Source of the DNA: Variovorax paradoxus NBRC 15149
Lineage (GTDB): Bacteria; Pseudomonadota; Gammaproteobacteria; Burkholderiales; Burkholderiaceae_C
Assembly: GCF_001591365.1 (NCBI RefSeq)
Contig: NZ_BCUT01000001.1
Location: forward strand, 744,001-808,000
Direction: 5' to 3'
DNA: 64,000 nucleotides
The notes beneath the pieces are model-generated. The model did no database searches, was not told the DNA's origin, and saw only the letters and a list, made by a program, of their open reading frames with translations. Positions 29,848 to 38,018 of the stretch are shown one piece after another (the stretch's first letter is position 1; each line of letters begins with the position of its first letter). The position numbers and the translations under genes were made by a program.

Positions 29848-29875
29848 ATACTACTGTATATTTAAACAGTGTCAA
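29848..29875 (-). promoter_or_regulatory. LexA-controlled promoter (SOS box)
   Basis: TACTGTATATTTAAACAGTG (29852-29871) contains CTGT-N8-ACAG, a strong LexA operator. On the minus strand a perfect -35 box TTGACA (plus 29870-29875) precedes it, and a weak -10 TAGTAT follows after 16 bp. LexA would sit between -35 and -10, blocking transcription of the 62-residue gene and SRAP. The box also overlaps the first codon of the divergent gene at 29869. Confidence 0.8.
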
Positions 29876-30396
29876 CCAAAGTACTGTACGAGGTGTTCCG
29901 CACGCGCTTCGAGGGCAACACTCTGCCCTCCAAGGAAGCGGTGCGGCACACGCGCGCCGTCGGCGACTTGGTCTACATCGAGCGCGTGCCCTCCCCTCGG
30001 CATGGCGCCGGCATCTGGACGGCCATGCTGCTGCGCGCTGACGAAGAGACGTACATCATCCCGGTACTGGATCGGGCGCGCCTACGCAAGATCAACGGCG
30101 GCATCTTGATCAGCGGCATCGAGGTGGTGCCGCGCGGCCGCGGCATGAAGAACATCCGGTCCGACAACTATCCGCAGACCTGGTGGTGCCGGCCCGTCGT
30201 GATCACGCACAGCGTCTTCGAGGACGATCCTATCGGCCATGCCGATCCTGCAGAGTCGCGCCGCCAAGCCAGAGAGCGCGAGTTGACCACATCGCTTGAG
30301 GCCCAGAAGATTGCGGAGATCATCACCCGGCGGCCGATGCGCCGAGTCCCTTACGACCCACGAACAGCATCGGGCCGTTCCCCGGGCTACTTCTAG
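29869..30396 (+). CDS. hypothetical protein divergent from the SRAP unit
   Basis: 175 residues from GTG 29869, which overlaps the LexA box; a later GTG at 29893 (VFRTRFEG) is an alternative. It has a beta-rich N-terminal half and a basic C-terminus (TRRPMRRVPYDPRT). Not recognised. Its start position means LexA binding could also influence it. Confidence 0.65.
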   Translation: MSTKVLYEVFRTRFEGNTLPSKEAVRHTRAVGDLVYIERVPSPRHGAGIWTAMLLRADEETYIIPVLDRARLRKINGGILISGIEVVPRGRGMKNIRSDNYPQTWWCRPVVITHSVFEDDPIGHADPAESRRQARERELTTSLEAQKIAEIITRRPMRRVPYDPRTASGRSPGYF

Positions 30397-30498
30397 GCAA
30401 CCACAAACGAAAATCCCGAACTCGAAGGCTGGGCGCGCTTCGGATGATGTTCGCAGCGTCCGCCTCAGAGGGGCTTTTAGCAACTCGCAGACAAGCGC

Positions 30499-30846
30499 CT
30501 AGCTCCCAGCGTGCTGGTGCCATAGACCAGCGGCCACGCACAAAAGCACGAAGGTCTCGTAGGTCTGCGCATCAGGGGCCTTGGGGAACATGGCATGACG
30601 CTGGTTGTTGCAGAACGCGCAGGCCGCAACGATATTAGCCGGGGTGTCCTGACCACCATCACACTGAGCATGGAGATGCTCGGCGGTCAGTTGGAAAAGG
30701 CCCAGGTGGTGCGCCGAAATTCCGTGCCGCTTTCCGAAGGCTGCTGGCTTACGCAGCCACATGGGGTGCTTGCAATAGAAGCACAGGCGGCCTTGCGCGC
30801 TGAAGGCCCACTTTCTGAAAGTGCGAAGAGCGATTGAATCCGTCAT
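30499..30846 (-). CDS. HNH endonuclease
   Basis: 115 residues. The core TAEHLHAQCDGGQDTPANIV with CAFCNNQRH downstream and CFYCKHP upstream gives the paired cysteines that bind the structural zinc, and the HNH catalytic His. ATG 30846 (MTDSIALRTFRKWAF) starts before the first CxxC; a longer frame to 30936 looks unconserved. HNH nucleases next to phage lysis or packaging genes often assist packaging, but here terminase lies 20 kb away. Confidence 0.85.
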   Translation of the reverse strand: MTDSIALRTFRKWAFSAQGRLCFYCKHPMWLRKPAAFGKRHGISAHHLGLFQLTAEHLHAQCDGGQDTPANIVAACAFCNNQRHAMFPKAPDAQTYETFVLLCVAAGLWHQHAGS

Positions 30847-30976
30847 AGGGTTCCACGTTGAAGTGATCCCCCGTTGACGCTTGGCGCAGCTCGGGCGCCA
30901 GCGGCTCGACCGACTGGCGATGCGCCGACATCGCATCGGCGCTGTCGGGATTCTCAGGCCCCGAACACGCCGCAGT

Positions 30977-31531
30977 TTACCGCGGCGCCGGCGCTATGAG
31001 TGCACGATCGTTGCCTACGATGCCCAGCAGCACCCCTAGTTCGGCGTCTCGCTGTTCAACAATGAGTCGACCGTTTCGAAGTAGCTCTGCACCTCGCGCA
31101 GCCAGGTCGCCGAGGACCGCGGATCGATCCTCGACACGCTGGCAGGCAGCGGGGTCGCTTGCGGCTTGGTCCCGATCACGGGAGGCGTAGGCGGCGAATT
31201 GCTTGCGCATCCGCTCAGCATCGCCAGCAGCAGCGCGGCGGTGGCCATCGAGCACGGCCATATTCTTTTCGTAGGCATCGACGTTTTCCTGTTGAGCTTT
31301 GGCATGGGCGGCTTGCATCGCGAGCACGCGCTGCAAGTCTTCGAGCGCGGCAAGCGCGCGGCGGGTGTTCTCGGCCTGACGGTCGAGCTTTTCGTCGGAG
31401 ACGGCTTTTTGTACCCTGGACACGTCGGCCTTCGCCTTCAGCACCTGTGTGCGCTCGATGCCTGTCACGCCGAGCGCAAGCGCGAGCAACAGCGCCCAGA
31501 GCCACGAAGGCACGATGTCGAGGAACTTCAT
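30977..31531 (-). CDS. Rz-like inner-membrane spanin (DUF2514 type)
   Basis: 184 residues with an N-terminal membrane anchor (SWLWALLLALALGVTG) and a long coiled-coil periplasmic region, the layout of i-spanins. Last gene of the lysis cassette; its start overlaps the endolysin stop (ATGA). A lipoprotein with o-spanin character is encoded inside it in another frame. The pair would fuse inner and outer membranes at lysis. Confidence 0.85.
   Translation of the reverse strand: MKFLDIVPSWLWALLLALALGVTGIERTQVLKAKADVSRVQKAVSDEKLDRQAENTRRALAALEDLQRVLAMQAAHAKAQQENVDAYEKNMAVLDGHRRAAAGDAERMRKQFAAYASRDRDQAASDPAACQRVEDRSAVLGDLAARGAELLRNGRLIVEQRDAELGVLLGIVGNDRALIAPAPR
31036..31248 (-). CDS. Rz1-like outer-membrane spanin nested in the Rz gene
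   Basis: 70 residues in a different frame, entirely inside the Rz-like gene. The start MATAALLLAMLSGC ends in the lipobox LSGC, followed by a proline-rich stretch (SPPTPPVIGTKP), as in Rz1 lipoproteins. The nested layout is the classic lambda one. Confidence 0.8.
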   Translation of the reverse strand: MATAALLLAMLSGCASNSPPTPPVIGTKPQATPLPASVSRIDPRSSATWLREVQSYFETVDSLLNSETPN

Positions 31532-32112
31532 TGGCTCAGCACCCTGTACGCACGCGCGGTGATCGCCTTGCGCTCTGCGAGCTTCAGACGTGCGGGACCA
31601 TTTACGGGACCGGTCACGTCGTAGACATCGCCCCGCTCGGCCGCCGGCAAACAGTCCTTGAACACCGCGAAAAACCAGCACGCCGACTGCGCCGCATATT
31701 GCGGCTGCAGCAGCAGTTCGGGATTGCGGCGGAAGTCAGCGCCGAGCGCATGGCCGGCGGCGATATAAGCATCTTCCCAGGTGAGCTGGATGAGGCCGCG
31801 CCCATGGAAGCCCTTGTAGCGAAGCATGCTCAGCCCTCGGGGGTTGCGCACGTACTCTTCAGCCCGGTAGCCGCCCTTGACGAACAGGCTCGGGAAGATC
31901 TCGCGCAGCCGCGCCGGCGTCGTGTAGTTGAGGTTCTCTTCGACCTTCTGCAGCGCGTCGGATTCGATGGCGAGCTGCCCGAAGAAAACCGCCATTGCGT
32001 TGACGGAGTGAATGCCGAATCGGTTCATTCCGTCCGCCAGGTGCAGGGTGTAGCGCTCGGCGTCGGCGCGCGCGGCGCCGGTGCAGTCGATGAGGGTTTG
32101 CGTGTCGATCAT
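31528..32112 (-). CDS. GH19 endolysin
   Basis: 194-residue chitinase-class I/GH19 family muramidase-like enzyme that cleaves peptidoglycan. FGQLAIESDALQKVEENLNY carries the catalytic glutamates, and YKGFHGRGLIQLTWEDAYIA is the conserved substrate-binding core. No signal peptide is visible, so it needs a holin for export. It overlaps the Rz gene by 4 bp and the gene before it by 4 bp. Confidence 0.93.
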   Translation of the reverse strand: MIDTQTLIDCTGAARADAERYTLHLADGMNRFGIHSVNAMAVFFGQLAIESDALQKVEENLNYTTPARLREIFPSLFVKGGYRAEEYVRNPRGLSMLRYKGFHGRGLIQLTWEDAYIAAGHALGADFRRNPELLLQPQYAAQSACWFFAVFKDCLPAAERGDVYDVTGPVNGPARLKLAERKAITARAYRVLSQ

Positions 32113-32501
32113 GGTTTCTTCAGTTCCTTCGCCGCGGTCTTCGCGGCCTGGTTGGCGGTTTGTGCAGCGGTCTGCGCCGTGGTCGCGGCCTCGCCCGCGG
32201 TCTGCGCAGCGCTCGCCGCGGTGTCGGCGGCGCGGTTGACGCGGCCCGTCAGCGAAGAGAGGCGGTCGCCGAAGGCCTCGCGCAGCCGGGCAATCTCCGC
32301 GAGGTGGTCCTCCCGCTGGCGCGTCATCTGCACTTCGGCCGTCCGGGCGGCCCAGAAGTAGCCCGAGCCGAAGCCGCCGAGGAACAGGCTTCCGACGACG
32401 CCCACGGTTTCGAAGAACCGGCGCCACTGGCGCGGCGGGCGCACGCGCGGCAAGACTTCGAGCGCCGCGCGATCCGAATCAATGTGCGAATCACTGTGCA
32501 T
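32109..32501 (-). CDS. membrane protein of the lysis cassette, holin or antiholin candidate
   Basis: 130 residues with one transmembrane helix (VGVVGSLFLGGFGSGYFWA) and a long Ala/Thr/Gln-rich coiled-coil tail. It overlaps both neighbours by a few bases. Position between a second one-pass protein and the endolysin suggests a holin-related function; the fold is not one I recognise. Confidence 0.7.
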   Translation of the reverse strand: MHSDSHIDSDRAALEVLPRVRPPRQWRRFFETVGVVGSLFLGGFGSGYFWAARTAEVQMTRQREDHLAEIARLREAFGDRLSSLTGRVNRAADTAASAAQTAGEAATTAQTAAQTANQAAKTAAKELKKP

Positions 32502-32859
32502 GCAGTTGCTCCTTCAGTTGGCGGACCTGATCGCGCAAAGAACTCAGCTCGGCCGTCTGCGCGGCAAGCGTGTCGTTCATGGCCTTGATCTGCCCCTTCA
32601 TTTCCCACAACTCTTTCAATGCTTCGTTGCGCTCGGCCGCGAACTTGTCGGCCCGCTCTTCGGCCTTCACGCGCGCGGCGCGCTCGCCTTCGAGCAGTTC
32701 CTTCCACGTCCCCAGGGCCGCAATCTGGCCCTCGCTGTCGGCCCGTTCCTTTGCGTCGGTCGGCTGCTGCTTGCGCCACACCTGATAGCCGCCGGCGGCC
32801 GAGAGAATGAGGAATGCAAGCTGTGCAATCGGATTGCCGGCGATGTCGCCCATGTCCAT
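32491..32859 (-). CDS. membrane protein of the lysis cassette, holin candidate
   Basis: 122 residues. An N-terminal membrane segment (NPIAQLAFLILSAAGGYQVW) is followed by a charged coiled coil (residues about 45-120). Similar phage proteins are often annotated as DUF2730 or holin-like. First gene of the lysis cassette, overlapping the next by 11 bp. Confidence 0.7.
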   Translation of the reverse strand: MDMGDIAGNPIAQLAFLILSAAGGYQVWRKQQPTDAKERADSEGQIAALGTWKELLEGERAARVKAEERADKFAAERNEALKELWEMKGQIKAMNDTLAAQTAELSSLRDQVRQLKEQLHAQ

Positions 32860-32877
32860 GAATGACCTCTTCTCTCT

Positions 32878-33111
32878 TCAGATTTGGAATTGCACGAGCG
32901 GCATGTCGGCGGGCGCGTCGCCTTCGATCACGCCATCGCGGACGAACACCTCGGCACCGATGGCGCGCCCGCCGGCGCCGCGCGCCGTGAGCACGCCGCC
33001 GCCAGGAAGCACGAGCCGCGCGATGTCGCCATCGACGGCCGTCACGGTCGCGATCTGCAGCGGCTTGGCCGGCAGCAGCTCAAGGAATGCGCTGTAGAGG
33101 TTGCGTGCCAT
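32878..33111 (-). CDS. small hypothetical tail-associated protein
   Basis: 77 residues (MARNLYSAFLELLPAKPLQI), beta-rich with a conserved-looking GGGVLTARGAGG loop. It lies between the large tail protein and the lysis cassette, 2 bp after the former. It could be a tail assembly or tip component. Confidence 0.65.
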   Translation of the reverse strand: MARNLYSAFLELLPAKPLQIATVTAVDGDIARLVLPGGGVLTARGAGGRAIGAEVFVRDGVIEGDAPADMPLVQFQI

Positions 33112-33113
33112 GC

Positions 33114-35003
33114 TCAGGCCTCCACATGGGTTTCGACGGTGAGCGTCTGACGCAACGTCGGCCATGCCTCATCGAGCGCGATGCTGCGCACAAGGCCGAG
33201 GCGCACGGCGTCGCCGCCGTCGTAGCTGACCAACGAGCCAGGCAGGATCAAGCCCGTTTCCTGCAGCACCGGCATGCGCAGGCTCACATGCGCCTGCCGC
33301 CCCGTGTTGCTCAGCTCGGCCAGGCCGCGCTGCATGACCGCATCGGCGTGCGTCATCAGCGAATGGGTGACCATGGGCGCGTCATAGTCGCCGGCCGTCC
33401 CGCTGCGGGTGATGTCGCCTCGCACGCCGCCGCTCGTGGTGCCATAGATGAAGGCGCGGTTGTAGGCCGGCCGCCGAACCCATTCGATGCCTTCGACCGA
33501 GACCACATCGGCCGGCAGCACGTAGTCGGGCGTGAGCGTGTGCCACGTCCACGGCGCGGCCGGGTAGCGCGGAAGGATGCGCAGCGTCGGCTCGGTGTTG
33601 TGCGGCTGCACGATGGCACCGGCGGCCGTCGCGATGTCCAGCACCGCCGCAATCGGCGTGCCCTGAAAGGCCCACGTCCCGCCAGGCACGAACCAATCAC
33701 CGATGCGGTAGTCGATGGCCCAGCCGTTGTTAACGCCGTTGATCGTCATGGCGAGCGCCATGAGCTGCGCCGCCGTCCGCCCCGAGGCAGACGCGAAGTT
33801 TTGCTCCGACACAAAGGGCTGGTCGAGCAGCGCGGCGCGCCCCTTGCCCCGCACGCGCACCTCCGCGCGCGCAAAGCGTCGATCACGCGCAGGGTTGTCC
33901 GCCACGAGCCGATAAGGCACGCCGTTGACCATTGCCAGCAGCTCGGCCGGGTCGCCGTTGCTGTCCTCTTGCACGAGCGGCAGTGCCGAACCCGGCAGCG
34001 TGGCGCTCCATTGCCAAGTCCACGAGTCGGCATCGAGCGACATCGAGAAGCCTCGGGCCTCGATGGCTTCGCCGCCATCCACGCGCGTCAGCGCGATGCT
34101 GTTTTCCACGGAATAGACCTCCAAGACTGGCACCACGACGGTCTGTCCGGTGCCGGGCGGCGGCCCGTGCCGCTCGCAAAAGAAAATGAGCGTCGTGCTG
34201 TGCGTTTGCTTCCCGCGAAACACGAGCGTGGTGTCGGGCACGTGGCAGGGATCGACCTCGGGCGGCACGACGACCGAGCGGCCCGGCAGCGGCGCCATGG
34301 CGGCCTGCCAGCGCGCGAGCCATCCGCGCTCGATGAGCTGCGCCACGCCGAAGCCCTCGCCATGCCGATGCACAAGGCCTTCGGCTTCCTGCCAGCTGGA
34401 ACGCACGGCGCGCCGCAGGCGGCCGGCCTCTTGATACCGGACAGCCAGCGCCGCCGGCGTGAGCTGCTGCGCCGCCTGCCACCGCACGCGCGCGGCATTG
34501 CGGACGCGACCCGCTTCCTGCCAGCGCAGCGCGGCCGAGGTCGAGATCGAGCCCGCCGCCTGGTGCCGCACCGCTACCCCATTGCGCGCCCGGCCGGCCT
34601 CTTGCCACACCGAGGCCGCGACGCCCGCCCGGATCTCGGCGCGCTGCCACCGCGAAACACGGCCAGCATTCCCGCGCGCTGCGTTCTGGTGCCGTGTCAT
34701 GATCGCGGTACTGGTGGGCACCGCGACTTGCCACCCGGACGAGACCTTGCCCACGAGCGGCCGCTGCGTGGCGCTGTCATAACGCACGGTGCCGCTCAGC
34801 ATGAACGGGGGCAATGGGATGCCGCCGGTGGCTGTCGCCACGGGCGGCATGGTGACCATGGCCGCGCCGGACACGAAGAAGCCCGGCAGCGGAATGCGCC
34901 CGAGCGCATAGGCCGCGCTACTTGCCGCCTCCGGCTCGCCGAACACGAGAACGTTCGGCGGGCCGCCGGGCGGCGGCCGGCGAAAGATGAGGTCATTAGC
35001 CAC
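33114..35003 (-). CDS. large tail-associated protein with 14-residue N-terminal repeats
   Basis: 629 residues. Residues about 91-236 hold repeats of the form [W/H/Y]Q-x-A-G-R-x-R at a 14-residue period (aromatic-Gln pairs at 91, 105, 119, 133, 147, 161, 175, 190, 204 and 232). The C-terminal 350 residues look like a tail hub or fibre-associated domain (for example NGVNNGWAIDYRIGDWFVPG). It lies at the distal end of the tail module. I cannot assign a family. Confidence 0.75.
   Translation of the reverse strand: MANDLIFRRPPPGGPPNVLVFGEPEAASSAAYALGRIPLPGFFVSGAAMVTMPPVATATGGIPLPPFMLSGTVRYDSATQRPLVGKVSSGWQVAVPTSTAIMTRHQNAARGNAGRVSRWQRAEIRAGVAASVWQEAGRARNGVAVRHQAAGSISTSAALRWQEAGRVRNAARVRWQAAQQLTPAALAVRYQEAGRLRRAVRSSWQEAEGLVHRHGEGFGVAQLIERGWLARWQAAMAPLPGRSVVVPPEVDPCHVPDTTLVFRGKQTHSTTLIFFCERHGPPPGTGQTVVVPVLEVYSVENSIALTRVDGGEAIEARGFSMSLDADSWTWQWSATLPGSALPLVQEDSNGDPAELLAMVNGVPYRLVADNPARDRRFARAEVRVRGKGRAALLDQPFVSEQNFASASGRTAAQLMALAMTINGVNNGWAIDYRIGDWFVPGGTWAFQGTPIAAVLDIATAAGAIVQPHNTEPTLRILPRYPAAPWTWHTLTPDYVLPADVVSVEGIEWVRRPAYNRAFIYGTTSGGVRGDITRSGTAGDYDAPMVTHSLMTHADAVMQRGLAELSNTGRQAHVSLRMPVLQETGLILPGSLVSYDGGDAVRLGLVRSIALDEAWPTLRQTLTVETHVEA
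34296..34733 (-). repeat. coding repeats of 42 bp (14 residues)
   Basis: About ten degenerate copies of a 14-codon unit inside the tail gene, each with an aromatic residue followed by Gln. One unit is 15 codons and one position in the series is degenerate. Confidence 0.7.
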
Positions 35004-35406
35004 CGATGACCACCTCGCCGATGAAGAACGTTCCGCCCTGATACAGCTTCGCCTCGGGATCGCCTTCCGGCGGGTTCTGCACCACGAGCTTGACCTGCCC
35101 CGCTCCGCTCGGCCCGCTCATGCTGAAGTCGGCCACCCATGTGCCGCCGGCCACTTCGAGCCGCCCCCATGTTGCGATGCCCGTCGCGACGGCCAGGTCG
35201 CCCGCCGTGTCGGCCTGCGCGAGCGAGAGCCGACCGTTCTCCACGACGCCCGCAGGCAATGCGAGCACGGCCGCGGCCAGCAAGGTGGTGCCGGCGCCGC
35301 CTTCGGCCGGCTGCGCACCGCCGAATACGAGGAAACGCGCGCCCTCGCCGAGGTAGGCCAGGAGGCCCGGCCCGGCCAACATCGCGTTGATAGCGAGCAC
35401 GTTCAT
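34996..35406 (-). CDS. hypothetical tail protein
   Basis: 136 residues, Gly/Ala-rich and beta-type (VAGGTWVADFSMSGPSGAGQ). It overlaps the genes on both sides by 4 to 8 bp in the tail operon. No known family. Confidence 0.7.
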   Translation of the reverse strand: MNVLAINAMLAGPGLLAYLGEGARFLVFGGAQPAEGGAGTTLLAAAVLALPAGVVENGRLSLAQADTAGDLAVATGIATWGRLEVAGGTWVADFSMSGPSGAGQVKLVVQNPPEGDPEAKLYQGGTFFIGEVVIGG

Positions 35407-36794
35407 GGCATCAGCTCCACCTTGCCATTGGCAAGGGTCAGGCCATCGGTGACAACTGCGAGCTTTCCGTGCGCCAGGTAGTACGCCAGCACGGTGTAGC
35501 TCTGCAGCTCATCGATGTACTGGAAGTCATAGCTTCCATCGGCACCGCTCCACAGCTCGCGCACCACCAAACCGTCGACATCCCGCATCAGGCGTACGCG
35601 GCATGAATAGGGCTTGTTGAGCGGGCTCACATAGTCGAGCGTGAAGCCTCGCACACGGCCGATGCCCTGACCCAGTATTCCCGTGACGTAGTCGGGCCGC
35701 GCGCGCTGACGGTAGGTACGCAGACTGGCGCCCGGGTAGGCGGGCGTCATGCCGAGCGACGCAATGGCCACCGGCTTCTGCAGGCGCGCGAAGGCCGGCT
35801 CAAGCACGATCAGAGGGTGCGTCTCTTCGGGCTCGCGGACCTGCAACTGGTTGAAGTAGGACGTGCCGTTGTAGACACGCACGCCAACCTCTCCTGCAGC
35901 GGCGTGTGTAGTGTCCGTGCCCGAGAGCCGCAGCACGTCGTTCACATAGACCTTGTAAGCCGAGCCCACCATGGTCACCCTCAGTTTCACATCCCCGCTT
36001 CCGGTCAACCCATGTGCCACCGTTGCGATGGCCGTGTAGCCGGGCGTTGAACTGTTGGTGCCCTTTCCGATGTAAACATTGCCCCCGCCCACGCCGGCCA
36101 CGTAGCCGAACGTGTCGTTCGCCGCCGCCCAATACGACGTGCGAAAAACGACAGAGGGCTCGCCCAGCAAGTTCACAACCGCGGTGATGTCCACGTCCGC
36201 CATGCTGGGCATCGAATCGAAACGCACCTTCACGTCGGTGACTGAGCTGGTGGACAGTTGGAGCCGGTATCCGTTCGCGATGCCGTGGACGACGCCGCCG
36301 CCGGTCGAATACACCGTTTCGCCCGCCATGCTCTGATCGCTCCAGCTCTTGTCGAACCGCAGCTTGCCCGTGACAGCGCGCGTGGTGCTGGCCGTCTTGG
36401 CCCGTGGCCCTGGCCAGCTGATGCCGATGAATGCGGTGGGATAGCGGTCGGACCACGTCGTACCATCGTCCGACCACTGCAATTGCGCCACCGCCGGAAA
36501 GACGAGACTGCTGTCAGCCGAACCCAAGAGGATGTTGGTCACATCCACATCGCCTCCCGCGCCGAAGTCCCACGACAACACCAACGCTCGCGCATCGGTC
36601 CAAGCGGCCTCGGTCGCCAGGCTGTTGTCTTTCAAGTCCGCCAGCGCCCCTGACGACGGCGCGATGTTGCTGCTCAGCGCAGCCGCGCCATCTACGCGCG
36701 TGGTCTCGCTGAAGAGCTGCAACTCGCTAAGGGCGAGCGCCCCGGCCGCGTAGGGCTCCAAGCCGCGAATGCGCCAGTACCGGTGTGCGGCCAT
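35403..36794 (-). CDS. tail protein with discoidin-like N-terminal region
   Basis: 463 residues. The N-terminal part (HRYWRIRGLEPYAAGALALS, LQLFSETTR, then LQWSDDGTTWSD) resembles an F5/8-type C (discoidin) carbohydrate-binding fold. A middle beta-sandwich region (VNDVLRLSGTDTTHAAAGEV) looks like a concanavalin-type domain. It may bind host surface sugars. Confidence 0.7.
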   Translation of the reverse strand: MAAHRYWRIRGLEPYAAGALALSELQLFSETTRVDGAAALSSNIAPSSGALADLKDNSLATEAAWTDARALVLSWDFGAGGDVDVTNILLGSADSSLVFPAVAQLQWSDDGTTWSDRYPTAFIGISWPGPRAKTASTTRAVTGKLRFDKSWSDQSMAGETVYSTGGGVVHGIANGYRLQLSTSSVTDVKVRFDSMPSMADVDITAVVNLLGEPSVVFRTSYWAAANDTFGYVAGVGGGNVYIGKGTNSSTPGYTAIATVAHGLTGSGDVKLRVTMVGSAYKVYVNDVLRLSGTDTTHAAAGEVGVRVYNGTSYFNQLQVREPEETHPLIVLEPAFARLQKPVAIASLGMTPAYPGASLRTYRQRARPDYVTGILGQGIGRVRGFTLDYVSPLNKPYSCRVRLMRDVDGLVVRELWSGADGSYDFQYIDELQSYTVLAYYLAHGKLAVVTDGLTLANGKVELMP

Positions 36795-36795
36795 G

Positions 36796-37998
36796 TCAGC
36801 GCCACGGACCCGTCACGTCGACCATGACGATGCCGGCCGTCAAGGCACTCGGCACCGTGTTCATGCTGGCGGTCGAGCCGACACTGGTCATCGCCATGAG
36901 CGTGCGACCCGCGAGGACGCCAGTTCCCGGCGTCCTGTCGCCGAGCTTGAACGTGTTCCACGTCCCGCTTTGCGTCAGCGCGTAGAAGCCCGGCAGTTCA
37001 GATCGCGGATTCGTGGTGCCGTTCTGGACAAGAATCTTCTTGCAGAGGTACAACGCACCGTCCACCGGATTGGGGAACGCGCCATGGATATCGGTCATTC
37101 CGCTGTAGTAGTTGACGATGCCGCCCCCACCCCAGTTTTGTGCGGCATGGATCACCCCGCTGCCGAGGCCTCCGTAAGAGCGCGGGCTCGCGGCCTGCAC
37201 AAACAGGTTGTTGCCCAGGCACCCGTCAACGCTGGCGGCTGGTGTCGAGTTGGCGCTGTAGCTTAGGAAGGTGGAATACGCGTCTCCCGAGGGGCGCAGC
37301 GCAATCGGATCGCCGAAGCCTCGCACCGGTGAGATCGTCTGCGTGGCGCCCTGACTGGTGCCCGCCTGGATCGCGTGATAGAGGGTGCGGCTGTCCGCCA
37401 CCAAAGCCCATGCCACGGCAGCCGAGGATGCGAGGACGCTCTTGGCCCAATAGCCGCCGCCGTTCATCTGCGCGCTGGTCGGAAAAGGCCCGACGCCGGT
37501 GTCGATGTCCGACATCGCTTCGTAGCCGACCATCCGCATCACCTGGGCAGCCGTATCGTCCACGCGAAGGAACATGCCGCTTCCGGCCGGGTCGTTGCTC
37601 TTGTAGACCGCCTTGTTGGTGCCGGCGAAAACCTTGCTCCAACCCGCCGGTGCCATCTTCATGGTGATGGCGCCCGAGGCCACGCCATCTGCAGCAGTTG
37701 TGGCGAACTTCACCACGCCCGCCGCGGTCGCCGTGACCTTCTGCTCTCCATTGAGCGCCGCGATGCTGCTGCCTGCGATGGTGACCACCGAGTCAACGAA
37801 CGCGCTGTGCGTGCCAGTGAAAGAACCGGTCGCCACGCCCCCGGCAACGACGAGCGAAGTCAGGTTCTTGGTATCGAAGCCGGTCACCAACAGCGCGTCC
37901 AGCCAGGCGATGCCCGAGCCGGCCACGCCGCTGACGGGGGGCGCGCCGACCATGGCGCTGGTGAACGGTTTGACAGAGGTGTCTACGACGGAAGTCAT
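36796..37998 (-). CDS. tail fibre or appendage protein
   Basis: 400 residues, Gly/Ser/Thr/Ala-rich and without obvious enzymatic motifs. It lies between two tail proteins in the same operon. The C-terminal region (SELPGFYALTQSGTWNTFKL) is fibre-like. A role in host contact is inferred from position and composition. Confidence 0.65.
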   Translation of the reverse strand: MTSVVDTSVKPFTSAMVGAPPVSGVAGSGIAWLDALLVTGFDTKNLTSLVVAGGVATGSFTGTHSAFVDSVVTIAGSSIAALNGEQKVTATAAGVVKFATTAADGVASGAITMKMAPAGWSKVFAGTNKAVYKSNDPAGSGMFLRVDDTAAQVMRMVGYEAMSDIDTGVGPFPTSAQMNGGGYWAKSVLASSAAVAWALVADSRTLYHAIQAGTSQGATQTISPVRGFGDPIALRPSGDAYSTFLSYSANSTPAASVDGCLGNNLFVQAASPRSYGGLGSGVIHAAQNWGGGGIVNYYSGMTDIHGAFPNPVDGALYLCKKILVQNGTTNPRSELPGFYALTQSGTWNTFKLGDRTPGTGVLAGRTLMAMTSVGSTASMNTVPSALTAGIVMVDVTGPWR

Positions 37999-38018
37999 GG
38001 GAAATTTCCTTGCTGGAT

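Noticed and set aside
33087..35009. Plus-strand open frame of 640 codons
   Set aside because: Antisense of the tail gene; the minus strand carries the regular 14-residue repeats and tight operon overlaps.
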